Shown: piece by piece, positions 1 through 5,300 of the stretch
Position numbering within the stretch: the first letter of the stretch is position 1
Layout: every line of letters begins with the position of its first letter
Source of the DNA: Clostridia bacterium
GTDB lineage: Bacteria > Bacillota_E > SLMV01 > PUMD01
Direction of reading: 5' to 3'
Assembly (NCBI GenBank): GCA_003562655.1
Contig: PWUC01000084.1
Coordinates: 1-5,300 of the forward strand
Length of the DNA stretch: 5,300 nt
Notes under the pieces: generated by a model
What the model was told of the DNA's origin: nothing
Databases searched by the model: none
The model's input: the letters and a program-made list of their open reading frames with translations, nothing else
Position numbers and translations under genes: made by a program

Positions 1-373
1 CCAGCTGGCCCGGTGCCCGAACGCCGTCATAGGACGGGATCTGCGCCCGGGCCTGGCCCTGGCTCTCATGGCCCAGGGTCACCTGACCGTGGGAATGCGC
101 CTTCACGCCCTGATCCTGTCGGCCGTCGTCGGAGTGCCCCCCGTCTGTCTCAGCTATGACCCCAAGATCGAGGGGTTCCTCTCGGAGCTCGGGGTCCCCT
201 GCGCAGGGCACGTCGAGGAGCTGGAACCGGCGGAACTGAGGGAGATCCTGACGCGCGAGATCCTTCCCCACCTGGACCTCTGGCGCGACCATGTGACCAC
301 TGCGTCCGCCCGGCTGAGACGGCGGGCCGACCGCAACAACACCCTGGCCCTGTCCCTGCTGGAGCAAGAATGA
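1..373 (+). CDS. csaB: Polysaccharide pyruvyl transferase, CsaB type (3' part, start outside window)
   Basis: The open frame enters from the left edge (first complete codon at base 2) and stops at TGA 371-373, giving the last 123 residues. CsaB enzymes transfer pyruvate from phosphoenolpyruvate to a sugar, typically ManNAc, of the secondary cell-wall polysaccharide; the ketal is the ligand for SLH domains of S-layer proteins. Seen: a VGMRLHALI segment (partial residues 30-38) followed by a SYDPK segment (51-55), the C-terminal signature of CsaB. The His (35) and Lys (55) are 20 residues apart, matching the spacing of the active-site His and Lys I recall from the Paenibacillus alvei enzyme. 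The tail after the signature is a charged, Leu-rich helix, as usual. The methionine at base 68 is internal, because coding similarity continues upstream of it. The gene converges on the transketolase pair with one base between stop codons. Other members of the pyruvyl transferase superfamily are possible, but the MRLH/YDPK pair favours CsaB. Confidence 0.85.
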   Translation, partial: QLARCPNAVIGRDLRPGLALALMAQGHLTVGMRLHALILSAVVGVPPVCLSYDPKIEGFLSELGVPCAGHVEELEPAELREILTREILPHLDLWRDHVTTASARLRRRADRNNTLALSLLEQE

Positions 374-374
374 A

Positions 375-1331
375 CTACCCCTTCTGCCGAAGCACGGCCA
401 GGGCCGCCTCCTCTATGGCCCCGGCCGTCAGACCGTAGGCCTGAAGCAGCTCATCGGCCTCACCCGACTGTCCGAACCGGTCGGCGACTCCGATGCGCCT
501 GACGGGGACCGGCGCGACCTCGCTGAGCAGCTCCACTGCGGCACTGCCCATGCCACCGATGACGCTGTGTTCCTCGGCCGTCACCACCGCCCCGCACTCC
601 ACTGCAGCTGCGGCGAGGGTCTCGACGTCCAGGGGTTTGACCGTGCAAAGATTGATCACCCGGGCGTCAATCCCCCTGCCCTTGAGCCGCTCCGCCGCCT
701 CCAGGGCCCGGCACACCATGACGCCACAGGCCACGATTGCAACATCGTCACCGGGACGGAGAACCCGGGCCCGCCCCAGGGCGAATTCGCCCTCGTCCCC
801 GGACAGCGCCGGCACCTCGGCCCGTCCCAGGCGTACATAGACAGGCCCGTCCAGATCCACCACCGCGCGGATCACCCGCTCCGTCTCGGGCCCGTCGGCG
901 GGGACCACCACCTTCATGCCCGGGATGACCCGCATCAGCGCGATGTCCTCCAGGGCCTGGTGCGAGGCTCCGTCTGCCCCGACGGTGAGACCGGCGTGGG
1001 TGGCCACGATGCGGACGGGCAGATTCGGGTAGGCCACGGAGCTGCGAACCTGCTCCCAGGCCCGACCGGTCGCGAAGATGGCAAAGGTACTGGCGAAGGG
1101 GATCTTGCCTCCCAGGGCCAGGCCCGCGGCCACGTTCATCATATTCTGCTCCGCGATTCCCATGTTGAAAAACCGCCCGGGGAACCGGGCCGCGAACTGC
1201 GAGGTCCTGGTCGAACCGGAAAGATCCGCATCCAGCACGACAATGTCCTCCCGCTCCTCGCCCAGCTGGGCCAGAACCCGACCATAGGCGTTCCGGGTGG
1301 CCTCCCTGGGGAGATTGCCGGGATCACTCAT
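375..1331 (-). CDS. Transketolase, C-terminal subunit (split transketolase)
   Basis: The 318-residue product is the C-terminal half of a two-gene transketolase (pyrimidine-binding domain plus C-terminal domain). With its partner it uses thiamine diphosphate to move two-carbon ketol units between sugar phosphates in the non-oxidative pentose phosphate pathway, in the cytoplasm. Seen: GIAEQNM at residues 58-64, with Glu61 as the residue that activates the cofactor aminopyrimidine; HAGLTVGADGASHQ at 112-125; the C-terminal domain start around GDDVAIVACG (194-203); TAEEHSVIGGMGS at 251-263; and RFGQSG at 285-290. About 310-320 residues is normal for this subunit. The ATG start overlaps the end of the upstream subunit by 8 bases and has a strong GGAGG 8 bases upstream. 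DXS, which shares the fold, is one long chain, and pyruvate dehydrogenase E1 beta differs in its motifs. The gene stops with TAG one base from the convergent csaB stop. Confidence 0.96.
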   Translation of the reverse strand: MSDPGNLPREATRNAYGRVLAQLGEEREDIVVLDADLSGSTRTSQFAARFPGRFFNMGIAEQNMMNVAAGLALGGKIPFASTFAIFATGRAWEQVRSSVAYPNLPVRIVATHAGLTVGADGASHQALEDIALMRVIPGMKVVVPADGPETERVIRAVVDLDGPVYVRLGRAEVPALSGDEGEFALGRARVLRPGDDVAIVACGVMVCRALEAAERLKGRGIDARVINLCTVKPLDVETLAAAAVECGAVVTAEEHSVIGGMGSAAVELLSEVAPVPVRRIGVADRFGQSGEADELLQAYGLTAGAIEEAALAVLRQKG

Positions 1332-2175
1332 CCTCTGCCCCTCCCCTCAACTCGTCCAGTGCCTGCCGGGCCTGCTCCTTTGATGGAGCCTTTCCGTGCC
1401 AGGACACCTGGTTCTCCATGAATGAGACACCCCTGCCCTTCACTGTATCGGCGATCAGCACCGAGGGGCCCTCGGAACCCCCGGCCTGACAGACCGCCTC
1501 CGCCAGCTGCCCCAGGTCGTGCCCGTCGACCTCCCAGACGTTCCCCCCGAAGGCCTTCCACCGGTCGGGCAGGGGATGCACAGACAGGATGTCCGAAACG
1601 GGACCGTCGATCTGCAGCCCGTTGTGATCTACGAAGGCGATGAGGTTGTCCAGCCCGTAGTGGGCCGCGGCGCCGGCGGCCTCCCAGACCTGTCCCTCCT
1701 GGAGTTCACCGTCACCCAACAGCACATAGACGCCGTGGTCCTTCTGGTCCAGCTTCCCGGCCAGGGCGAGGCCCACGGCCAGGGAGAGGCCCTGACCCAG
1801 GGACCCGGTGCTGGCCTCGACTCCGGGCGTGCGGAGCGCGTCGGGATGCCCCTGGAGCATGCCACCCAGCTTCCTCAGGTCATTGAGCTCTTCTTCGGGG
1901 AAGAACCCCCTGCCCGCCAGGGCGGCATAGAGGGCGGGGGCGGCGTGCCCCTTGGCGAGGATGAAACGGTCGCGATCCTCCCAGTTGGGTCTGTCGGGGT
2001 CCAGCGCGAGGACGTGAAAGAACAGCAGGGCCAGAATATCGGCACACGATAGGGACCCTCCTGGATGTCCTGAACCTGCCTCAGCAATGGATTCGATGAC
2101 CCTGCAGCGTATGTACGTGGCTCTCTCCTCAATTGTGGATAGATCGTGAACCGACAGTGGCGAGCAAATGCGCAT
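1324..2175 (-). CDS. Transketolase, N-terminal subunit (split transketolase)
   Basis: The 283-residue product is the N-terminal, diphosphate-binding half of transketolase, needed together with the downstream subunit for activity. Seen: GSGHPGG at residues 34-40 and KGHAAP at 75-80, carrying substrate- and cofactor-contacting His residues; STGSLGQGLS at 122-131; the thiamine-diphosphate motif from GDGELQEGQ at 154-162 to Asn185 in DHNG, which together ligand the metal; VKGRGVSFMEN at 245-255; and WHGKAP at 259-264. Length is typical of the family. ATG 2175 is the most upstream ATG, GTG or TTG in frame before the stop at 2250, has GGAG seven bases upstream, and puts the first conserved helix (ERATYIRCRVIES) in the expected place, so this start is well supported. 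The 3' end overlaps the C-terminal subunit gene (shared bases 1324-1331), indicating coupled translation and roughly equal subunit amounts. It follows the tagA-type gene by 75 bases. Confidence 0.96.
   Translation of the reverse strand: MRICSPLSVHDLSTIEERATYIRCRVIESIAEAGSGHPGGSLSCADILALLFFHVLALDPDRPNWEDRDRFILAKGHAAPALYAALAGRGFFPEEELNDLRKLGGMLQGHPDALRTPGVEASTGSLGQGLSLAVGLALAGKLDQKDHGVYVLLGDGELQEGQVWEAAGAAAHYGLDNLIAFVDHNGLQIDGPVSDILSVHPLPDRWKAFGGNVWEVDGHDLGQLAEAVCQAGGSEGPSVLIADTVKGRGVSFMENQVSWHGKAPSKEQARQALDELRGGAEDE
1338..1346 (-). promoter_or_regulatory. Ribosome-binding site for transketolase C-terminal subunit
   Basis: On the minus strand the last codons of the N-terminal subunit gene read GGGGAGGGG, with a GGAGG core at 1340-1344 placed 8 bases before ATG 1331. 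The site lies wholly inside the upstream coding region, so the two genes are probably translated by coupling or reinitiation through the ATGAGTGA overlap. Confidence 0.8.
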
Positions 2176-2250
2176 GTACAGACTCCAGGCGGGGGTCTTC
2201 GCCCTCAGCCCGAGTCGTTCACCTCCCGCAGCTTGGTGGCAACCATGTTA
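2176..2250 (-). other. Intergenic spacer between glycosyltransferase and transketolase genes
   Basis: This 75-base gap is the longest non-coding stretch in the window. It holds the GGAG site for the downstream gene. Its tagA-proximal end, together with the last bases of tagA (about 2241-2281), is noticeably richer in A+T than its surroundings. The minus strand there has a TGATAACAT string resembling an extended -10 element, but no convincing -35 box at 16-18 bases spacing, so a promoter is only a possibility. I see no stable hairpin with a T-run, hence no intrinsic terminator; read-through from tagA into the transketolase genes is likely. Confidence 0.4.
2183..2186 (-). promoter_or_regulatory. 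Ribosome-binding site for transketolase N-terminal subunit
   Basis: GGAG on the minus strand, seven bases before ATG 2175. It supports that ATG as the true start and shows that the transketolase pair has its own initiation signal rather than relying on coupling to the upstream glycosyltransferase. Confidence 0.65.
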
Positions 2251-2946
2251 TCACAACGAGAAGCGACGGCATAGAACATTCCAGGCAAAGCGGGGAAGGG
2301 CGACCTGCCGCCGCCAGCGGCGGGGCGAGGTCATCAGGCGGTACAGCCATTCCAGGCCCATCCTCCGTATCCTCTCGGGCGCCCGCCGGGCCTGCCCGGC
2401 AAGCACGTCGATGCCGCCACCGACGGCCAGGTAGACGCCCGGCGGCAGACGGTGACGCCACCGCACCGCAAAGGCCTGGTCGCGGGGGACGCCCATGCCT
2501 GAGATGATCAACCCGGGGGCACACCGGCGAATGTGGTCAACGAGGGCTCCTTCCTCCTCGGCTTCGAAAAACCCGTGATGGAATCCGGCCACCCGGACGC
2601 CGCGCCGGGAGACCCGGTCCGCCGCCTCCCTCACCGCCTCCGGGGTCGTTCCGAGCAGGAAGACCCCGACCTCCGGGCCGCACACTCCCAGCAGTGAATC
2701 CATCAGATCAACCCCGGGGACGGTTCCTGGAAGGGGAGTCCCGAACAGGCGGGATGCCCACACCAGCCCCACACCGTCGGCAACGCGCAGATCATCGAAA
2801 AGCAGCTGCCGGCGGAACTCGCCATCCCTCAGGCTCCGGTCGATCATCTCCGGGTTGGGGGTGAACACCAGATAGGGTCGCCCACCCCCCAGGCGACGGC
2901 TGAGACGGCCGACGGCCTCCTCGAGAGTCAGGGACGCCACCGGCAC
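2251..2946 (-). CDS. tagA: WecG/TagA/CpsF-family glycosyltransferase (N-acetylmannosaminyltransferase type)
   Basis: TagA-family (GT26) enzymes transfer ManNAc or a related sugar from a UDP-sugar to GlcNAc-diphospho-undecaprenyl at the inner membrane face, an early committed step for teichoic-acid or secondary wall polymers. From GTG 2946 the product has 231 residues. Seen: FTPNPEMID at 28-36, whose Thr matches the conserved Thr in the usual NxxN/TxN region; ADGVGLVWASRLFG at 56-69, with Asp57 as likely catalytic base; PGVDLMDSLL at 77-86; ISGMGVPRDQAF at 148-159, the family's GxPxQE region; AVGGGIDVLAGQARRAP at 174-190; and GLEWLYRLMTSPRRWRRQ at 197-214, the Arg-rich appendage that helps membrane association. 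The annotated GTG has no clear ribosome-binding site, and the family's first strand (VDILGVPV) starts eight codons too early for it, because the frame is open back to 2988. The true start is probably upstream, either non-canonical or hidden by a one-base deletion near 2965-2967. Exact sugar specificity cannot be told from sequence. Confidence 0.92.
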   Translation of the reverse strand: MPVASLTLEEAVGRLSRRLGGGRPYLVFTPNPEMIDRSLRDGEFRRQLLFDDLRVADGVGLVWASRLFGTPLPGTVPGVDLMDSLLGVCGPEVGVFLLGTTPEAVREAADRVSRRGVRVAGFHHGFFEAEEEGALVDHIRRCAPGLIISGMGVPRDQAFAVRWRHRLPPGVYLAVGGGIDVLAGQARRAPERIRRMGLEWLYRLMTSPRRWRRQVALPRFAWNVLCRRFSL

Positions 2947-2968
2947 GCCCAGGATATCAACGGTGGGC

Positions 2969-4100
2969 TCATCCGCTTCCAGTTGCCCTCACGTTCCCTT
3001 CTGACAGAACCGTCTGCTCGAGATATCCCCGCATGAACTCGTCCAGGTCACCATCCATGACCGCGGCGATGTTGCCCTTCTCGATCCCGGTGCGGTGGTC
3101 CTTGACCAGGGTGTAGGGCTGGAAGACGTAGGACCTGATCTGGTTGCCCCAGGCGATCTCCTGCTGCTCACCCCGCAGTTCCTCCATTTCCTCCCGACGG
3201 TTTTCCTCCTGCAGCTGACGCAGGCGGGCGCGCAGGATCTTCATCGCCGCGGCCCGGTTCTTGTGCTGGGAACGCTCGTTCTGACAGGTGACAACGATGC
3301 CCGTGGGTTCATGGGTTATGCGCACGGCAGAGTCCGTCTTGTTTACATGCTGCCCCCCGGCTCCGCTCGCCCGGTAGGTGTCGACCCGCAGGTCGTCCTC
3401 GTTGATGTCCACATCGTCATCATCGGGCAGATCCGGCATGACCTCCACCGCGGCGAAGGACGTGTGCCGCCGCCCCGAGGAGTCAAAGGGAGAAATCCTG
3501 ACCAGCCGGTGGATCCCCCGCTCCGCCCTCAGGAAACCGTAGGCGTTCTCACCCCGCATCGAAAGGGTGACACCCTTGAGTCCCGCCTCGTCTCCGACCA
3601 GCAGATCGAGGGTCTGCACCCTCAAACCGGTCCTCTCCGCCCAGCGCGTGTACATGCGCATCAGCATCTCCGCCCATTCCTGGGCGTCCAGCCCCCCGGC
3701 CCCGGGATGGATGCTCAGGATGGCATCTCCGCCGTCGTACTCACCGGACAGGACCAGGGAGACGCGAAGATCCTCTATGGCTCTCTCGAGGACCTGGATC
3801 TCGGAGACCACATCTTCAAGGACAGAGCGGTCCTCATCCTCCTCGGCCAGTTCATGGAGAACCTCTACATCCTCCAGCCGCTGCTGAAACTGTTCGTACT
3901 GCCGCAGGGGCCCCTCGAGGGCATTTCTTCGCCTGACGATCCTCTGCGCCCGGGGCGGATCATCCCAGAAGCCCGGCCGACTCATCGTTTCATCGAGGGC
4001 CTGGATCTCCTCGCGCCGCGATTCGGCGTCAAAGAGACCCCCTAACCTGTTCAAGCTCGTCCCTCAGTCTTCTTACATCAACACCGATGTCCTCTCGCAC
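2969..4100 (-). CDS. prfB: Peptide chain release factor 2 (RF2), expressed by programmed +1 frameshift
   Basis: RF2 reads UGA and UAA in the ribosomal A site and triggers peptide release. The gene must be read as two joined frames. GTG 4100 opens a 23-codon leader ending VRGSL at an in-frame TGA (4031-4029). A +1 shift at CTT continues with GAC (4030-4028) and runs to TGA 2971-2969, giving 376 residues against about 365 in E. coli. Seen after joining: N-terminal coiled region with SRPGFWDD near 40-47; the RF2-type GAGGLDAQEW at 133-142; the codon-reading tripeptide SPF at 203-205, which identifies RF2 rather than RF1; and GGQ at 248-250, the peptidyl-tRNA hydrolysis motif, followed by HVNKTDSAVRITH. 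SPF and GGQ lie almost exactly where they do in E. coli RF2. AAAGGAG seven bases upstream supports GTG 4100. An in-frame ATG at 4054 would give a full-length-looking but wrong N-terminus. It sits 22 bases after secA, a common pairing in Firmicutes, and was probably co-transcribed with it. Confidence 0.97.
4028..4043 (-). promoter_or_regulatory. prfB programmed +1 ribosomal frameshift site
   Basis: The minus strand reads AGG GGG TCT CTT TGA C. This has every element of the known bacterial prfB site: an internal Shine-Dalgarno-like AGGGGG (4043-4038), three bases, the slippery CTT (4034-4032), the in-frame TGA (4031-4029), and a following C (4028) that makes TGA a weak stop. E. coli has the same layout with TAT in place of TCT. 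By known mechanism, low RF2 slows termination and lets the ribosome shift from CTT to TTT, making more RF2; ample RF2 ends translation after 23 residues. This is negative autoregulation. The conservation of RF2 sequence on both sides of the shift makes a sequencing error very unlikely. Confidence 0.97.
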
Positions 4101-4107
4101 GGTGCCA

Positions 4108-4114
4108 CTCCTTT
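4108..4114 (-). promoter_or_regulatory. Ribosome-binding site for prfB
   Basis: AAAGGAG on the minus strand, seven bases before GTG 4100, lying in the 22-base secA-prfB gap (4101-4122). It decides the prfB start: GTG 4100 gives a leader of 23 codons before the frameshift TGA, close to the 25 codons in E. coli. Confidence 0.88.
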
Positions 4115-4122
4115 CAGCCCAC

Positions 4123-5300
4123 CTAGACGCGATCACAACAGTACTTGTATTTTTTGCCGCTTCCACAGGGGCAGGGGTCATTGCGGCCCCCCTTCGGCTT
4201 CTTTCGACGGTAGGGCCTGGCCGCCTTCTCCGCCTGCTGCCCCACCGGCTCGGGCCTCTCACCCACCGAGGGCGCCACACCTCCCGCAGCCGCGACCACA
4301 TTCCGGGCGGCGACGGACCGGGGAACGATGCCCCCAGAATCCCCCTCCCTGACCTGGATCTTGAACAGATACTTGACCGTATCCTCCTTGATCGACTGGA
4401 TGAGCTGGGAGAACATGTGGTGCGTCTCCCGTCGATACTCCGTCAGCGGATCCCTCTGGCCGTAGGCACGCAGCCCGATCCCGTGCCGAAGCTCATCCAC
4501 CGCCGCCAGGTAGTCCATCCACTTGCCATCCACCACGCGAAGCAGGAGAACCCGCTCCATCCCGGCCATTCGTTCGGCACCGATGCGCTCAACCTTCGCC
4601 CGGTACACGGCCCTGCCGACCCGGCTGAGATGACCGATGACCTCCTCGCGACCGCCCTCCTCCGCACTCTCCAGCAGATCCTCGACCGTCACCCTTCCGG
4701 GGGGAAACAGGTTCATCTCAAGGTCCTCGACGAGCCCCCCGAGGTTCCACAGTTCGGGGTAGCGCCCCTCGGCCGCATAGGCCTCAACCCGGCGAGTCAG
4801 TGCGTCATCCATCATCTGCAGAATGTCGTCCCTGAGGTCCACCTCCCGCAGCACCCGGCTCCGCTGTTCATAGATGACCCTGCGCTGCTCATTGAGCACG
4901 TCATCGTACTCGAGAAGGCGCTTGCGCATGTCGAAGTTCCTCGACTCCACCCTGCGCTGGGCGTTCTCGATGGCGCGGCTGAGCATGGGGTGCTCGAGCC
5001 GCTCCTCCTCGCTCAATCCCAGCCTCTGCATCAGGGACTCCATGGTCTCCCCGCCAAAGAGACGCATCAGGTCATCCTCCATGGCCACGAAGAACTGGGA
5101 GGAGCCTGGATCTCCCTGGCGCCCGGAACGGCCGCGCAGCTGGTTGTCGACCCGGCGGCTCTCATGCCGCTCCGTCCCCAGGACATGCAGCCCGCCCAGG
5201 TCCGTCACCCCGGGGCCGAGGACGATGTCCGTTCCGCGTCCCGCCATGTTGGTGGCGATGGTGACCCGGCCCTTCTCTCCGGCACCGCTGACAATATCAG
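4123..5300 (-). CDS. secA: Preprotein translocase ATPase SecA (3' part, start outside window)
   Basis: SecA is the ATPase that drives unfolded preproteins through the SecYEG channel. The window holds the last 391 residues (complete codons from 5298) to TAG 4125-4123; intact SecA has about 800-900. Seen, in partial-protein numbering: helicase motif V in VTIATNMAGRGTDI (12-25); GGLHVLGTERHESRR (35-49); motif VI in NQLRGRSGRQGDPG (52-65) with the arginine-finger residues; the helical scaffold with NFDMRKRLLEYDDVLNEQR (121-139); the helical wing; VDGKWMDYLAAVDELRHGIGLRAYGQRDPL (256-285); and an Ala/Pro-rich flexible linker leading to a SEC-C zinc tail, DPCPCGSGKKYKYCC, with cysteines 376, 378, 387 and 388 as ligands. 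The zinc tail normally binds SecB or ribosomes. The short LGPGV loop after motif V resembles the Bacillus form. prfB follows after 22 bases. No internal break is visible. Confidence 0.97.
   Translation of the reverse strand, partial: DIVSGAGEKGRVTIATNMAGRGTDIVLGPGVTDLGGLHVLGTERHESRRVDNQLRGRSGRQGDPGSSQFFVAMEDDLMRLFGGETMESLMQRLGLSEEERLEHPMLSRAIENAQRRVESRNFDMRKRLLEYDDVLNEQRRVIYEQRSRVLREVDLRDDILQMMDDALTRRVEAYAAEGRYPELWNLGGLVEDLEMNLFPPGRVTVEDLLESAEEGGREEVIGHLSRVGRAVYRAKVERIGAERMAGMERVLLLRVVDGKWMDYLAAVDELRHGIGLRAYGQRDPLTEYRRETHHMFSQLIQSIKEDTVKYLFKIQVREGDSGGIVPRSVAARNVVAAAGGVAPSVGERPEPVGQQAEKAARPYRRKKPKGGRNDPCPCGSGKKYKYCCDRV

Noticed and set aside
396..426. Hairpin (10-bp arms with one mismatch, 11-base loop) near the convergent gene ends, considered as a bidirectional terminator
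   Set aside because: It lies inside the transketolase coding region in a GC-rich stretch, and there is no T-run after it on either strand.
567..1421. 284-codon plus-strand frame opposite the transketolase genes
   Set aside because: It is antisense to a strongly supported enzyme, has a Gly/Pro/His/Arg-rich composition typical of reverse-frame reading of GC-rich codons, and shows no family motif.
1519..2052. 177-codon plus-strand frame opposite the transketolase N-terminal subunit
   Set aside because: Shadow of the opposite-strand gene; no recognisable domain, and it sits wholly inside the real coding region.
2205..2246. 13-codon minus-strand frame between tagA and the transketolase gene as a leader peptide
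   Set aside because: No ribosome-binding site, no run of regulatory codons, and no attenuator-like hairpins downstream.
3095..4045. 316-codon plus-strand frame opposite prfB
   Set aside because: Long only because stop codons are rare in this frame at high G+C; the minus strand carries RF2 with SPF and GGQ motifs.
2969..4054. prfB starting at ATG 4054 without frameshift
   Set aside because: The first eight residues are out-of-frame translation of the leader and frameshift site, with no ribosome-binding site; GTG 4100 has AAAGGAG and gives the conserved RF2 leader.
4029..4301. 90-codon minus-strand frame ending at the prfB TGA, as a separate small protein
   Set aside because: Most of it is out-of-frame reading of the secA 3' end; only the last 23 codons from GTG 4100 are real, and they belong to prfB.
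1..5300. Search for tRNA or rRNA genes, CRISPR repeats, insertion sequence ends, phage genes or long direct repeats
   Set aside because: None seen by eye; nearly every base belongs to one of six housekeeping or wall-polymer genes with uniform high-GC character.

Overview
The window is a compact, high-GC bacterial segment (about two-thirds G+C by eye) with almost no non-coding DNA. Five genes run on the minus strand in the order secA (3' part) - prfB - tagA/wecG-type glycosyltransferase - transketolase N-terminal subunit - transketolase C-terminal subunit. A sixth gene, the 3' end of a csaB-type polysaccharide pyruvyl transferase, comes in from the left on the plus strand and converges on the transketolase pair with a single base between the two stop codons.

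The likely host is a high-GC member of the Bacillota (Firmicutes) or a related Gram-positive-type lineage. The evidence is the secA-prfB adjacency, the short Bacillus-like LGxGV loop in SecA, a split two-gene transketolase, and two enzymes (TagA family and CsaB) usually tied to secondary cell-wall polymers and S-layer anchoring. This placement is inference; no rRNA or other direct marker is present.

Region by region. 1-373 (+): CsaB C-terminus. 375-1331 and 1324-2175 (-): the two transketolase halves, which overlap by 8 bases and are presumably translationally coupled. 2176-2250: a 75-base gap with a ribosome-binding site for the transketolase pair. 2251-2946 (-): the TagA/WecG glycosyltransferase, whose start is problematic. 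2969-4100 (-): prfB (peptide-chain release factor 2), which carries the classic +1 programmed frameshift at an internal TGA (4029-4031), so it must be read as two joined frames. 4123-5300 (-): the C-terminal part of the SecA translocase ATPase, ending in a SEC-C zinc-binding tail and running off the right edge.

Functionally this is mostly housekeeping: protein export, translation termination at UGA/UAA, and the non-oxidative pentose phosphate pathway. Cell-wall polymer genes lie on either side of the transketolase pair. TagA-family enzymes add ManNAc to a lipid-linked GlcNAc, and CsaB adds pyruvate ketals to wall polysaccharide that SLH domains recognise, so the two could serve one polymer.

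I see no undescribed system. The points most worth a second look are the reconstructed prfB frameshift cassette with its rare-codon leader, and the evidence for a one-base deletion or an unusual start at the 5' end of the tagA gene.
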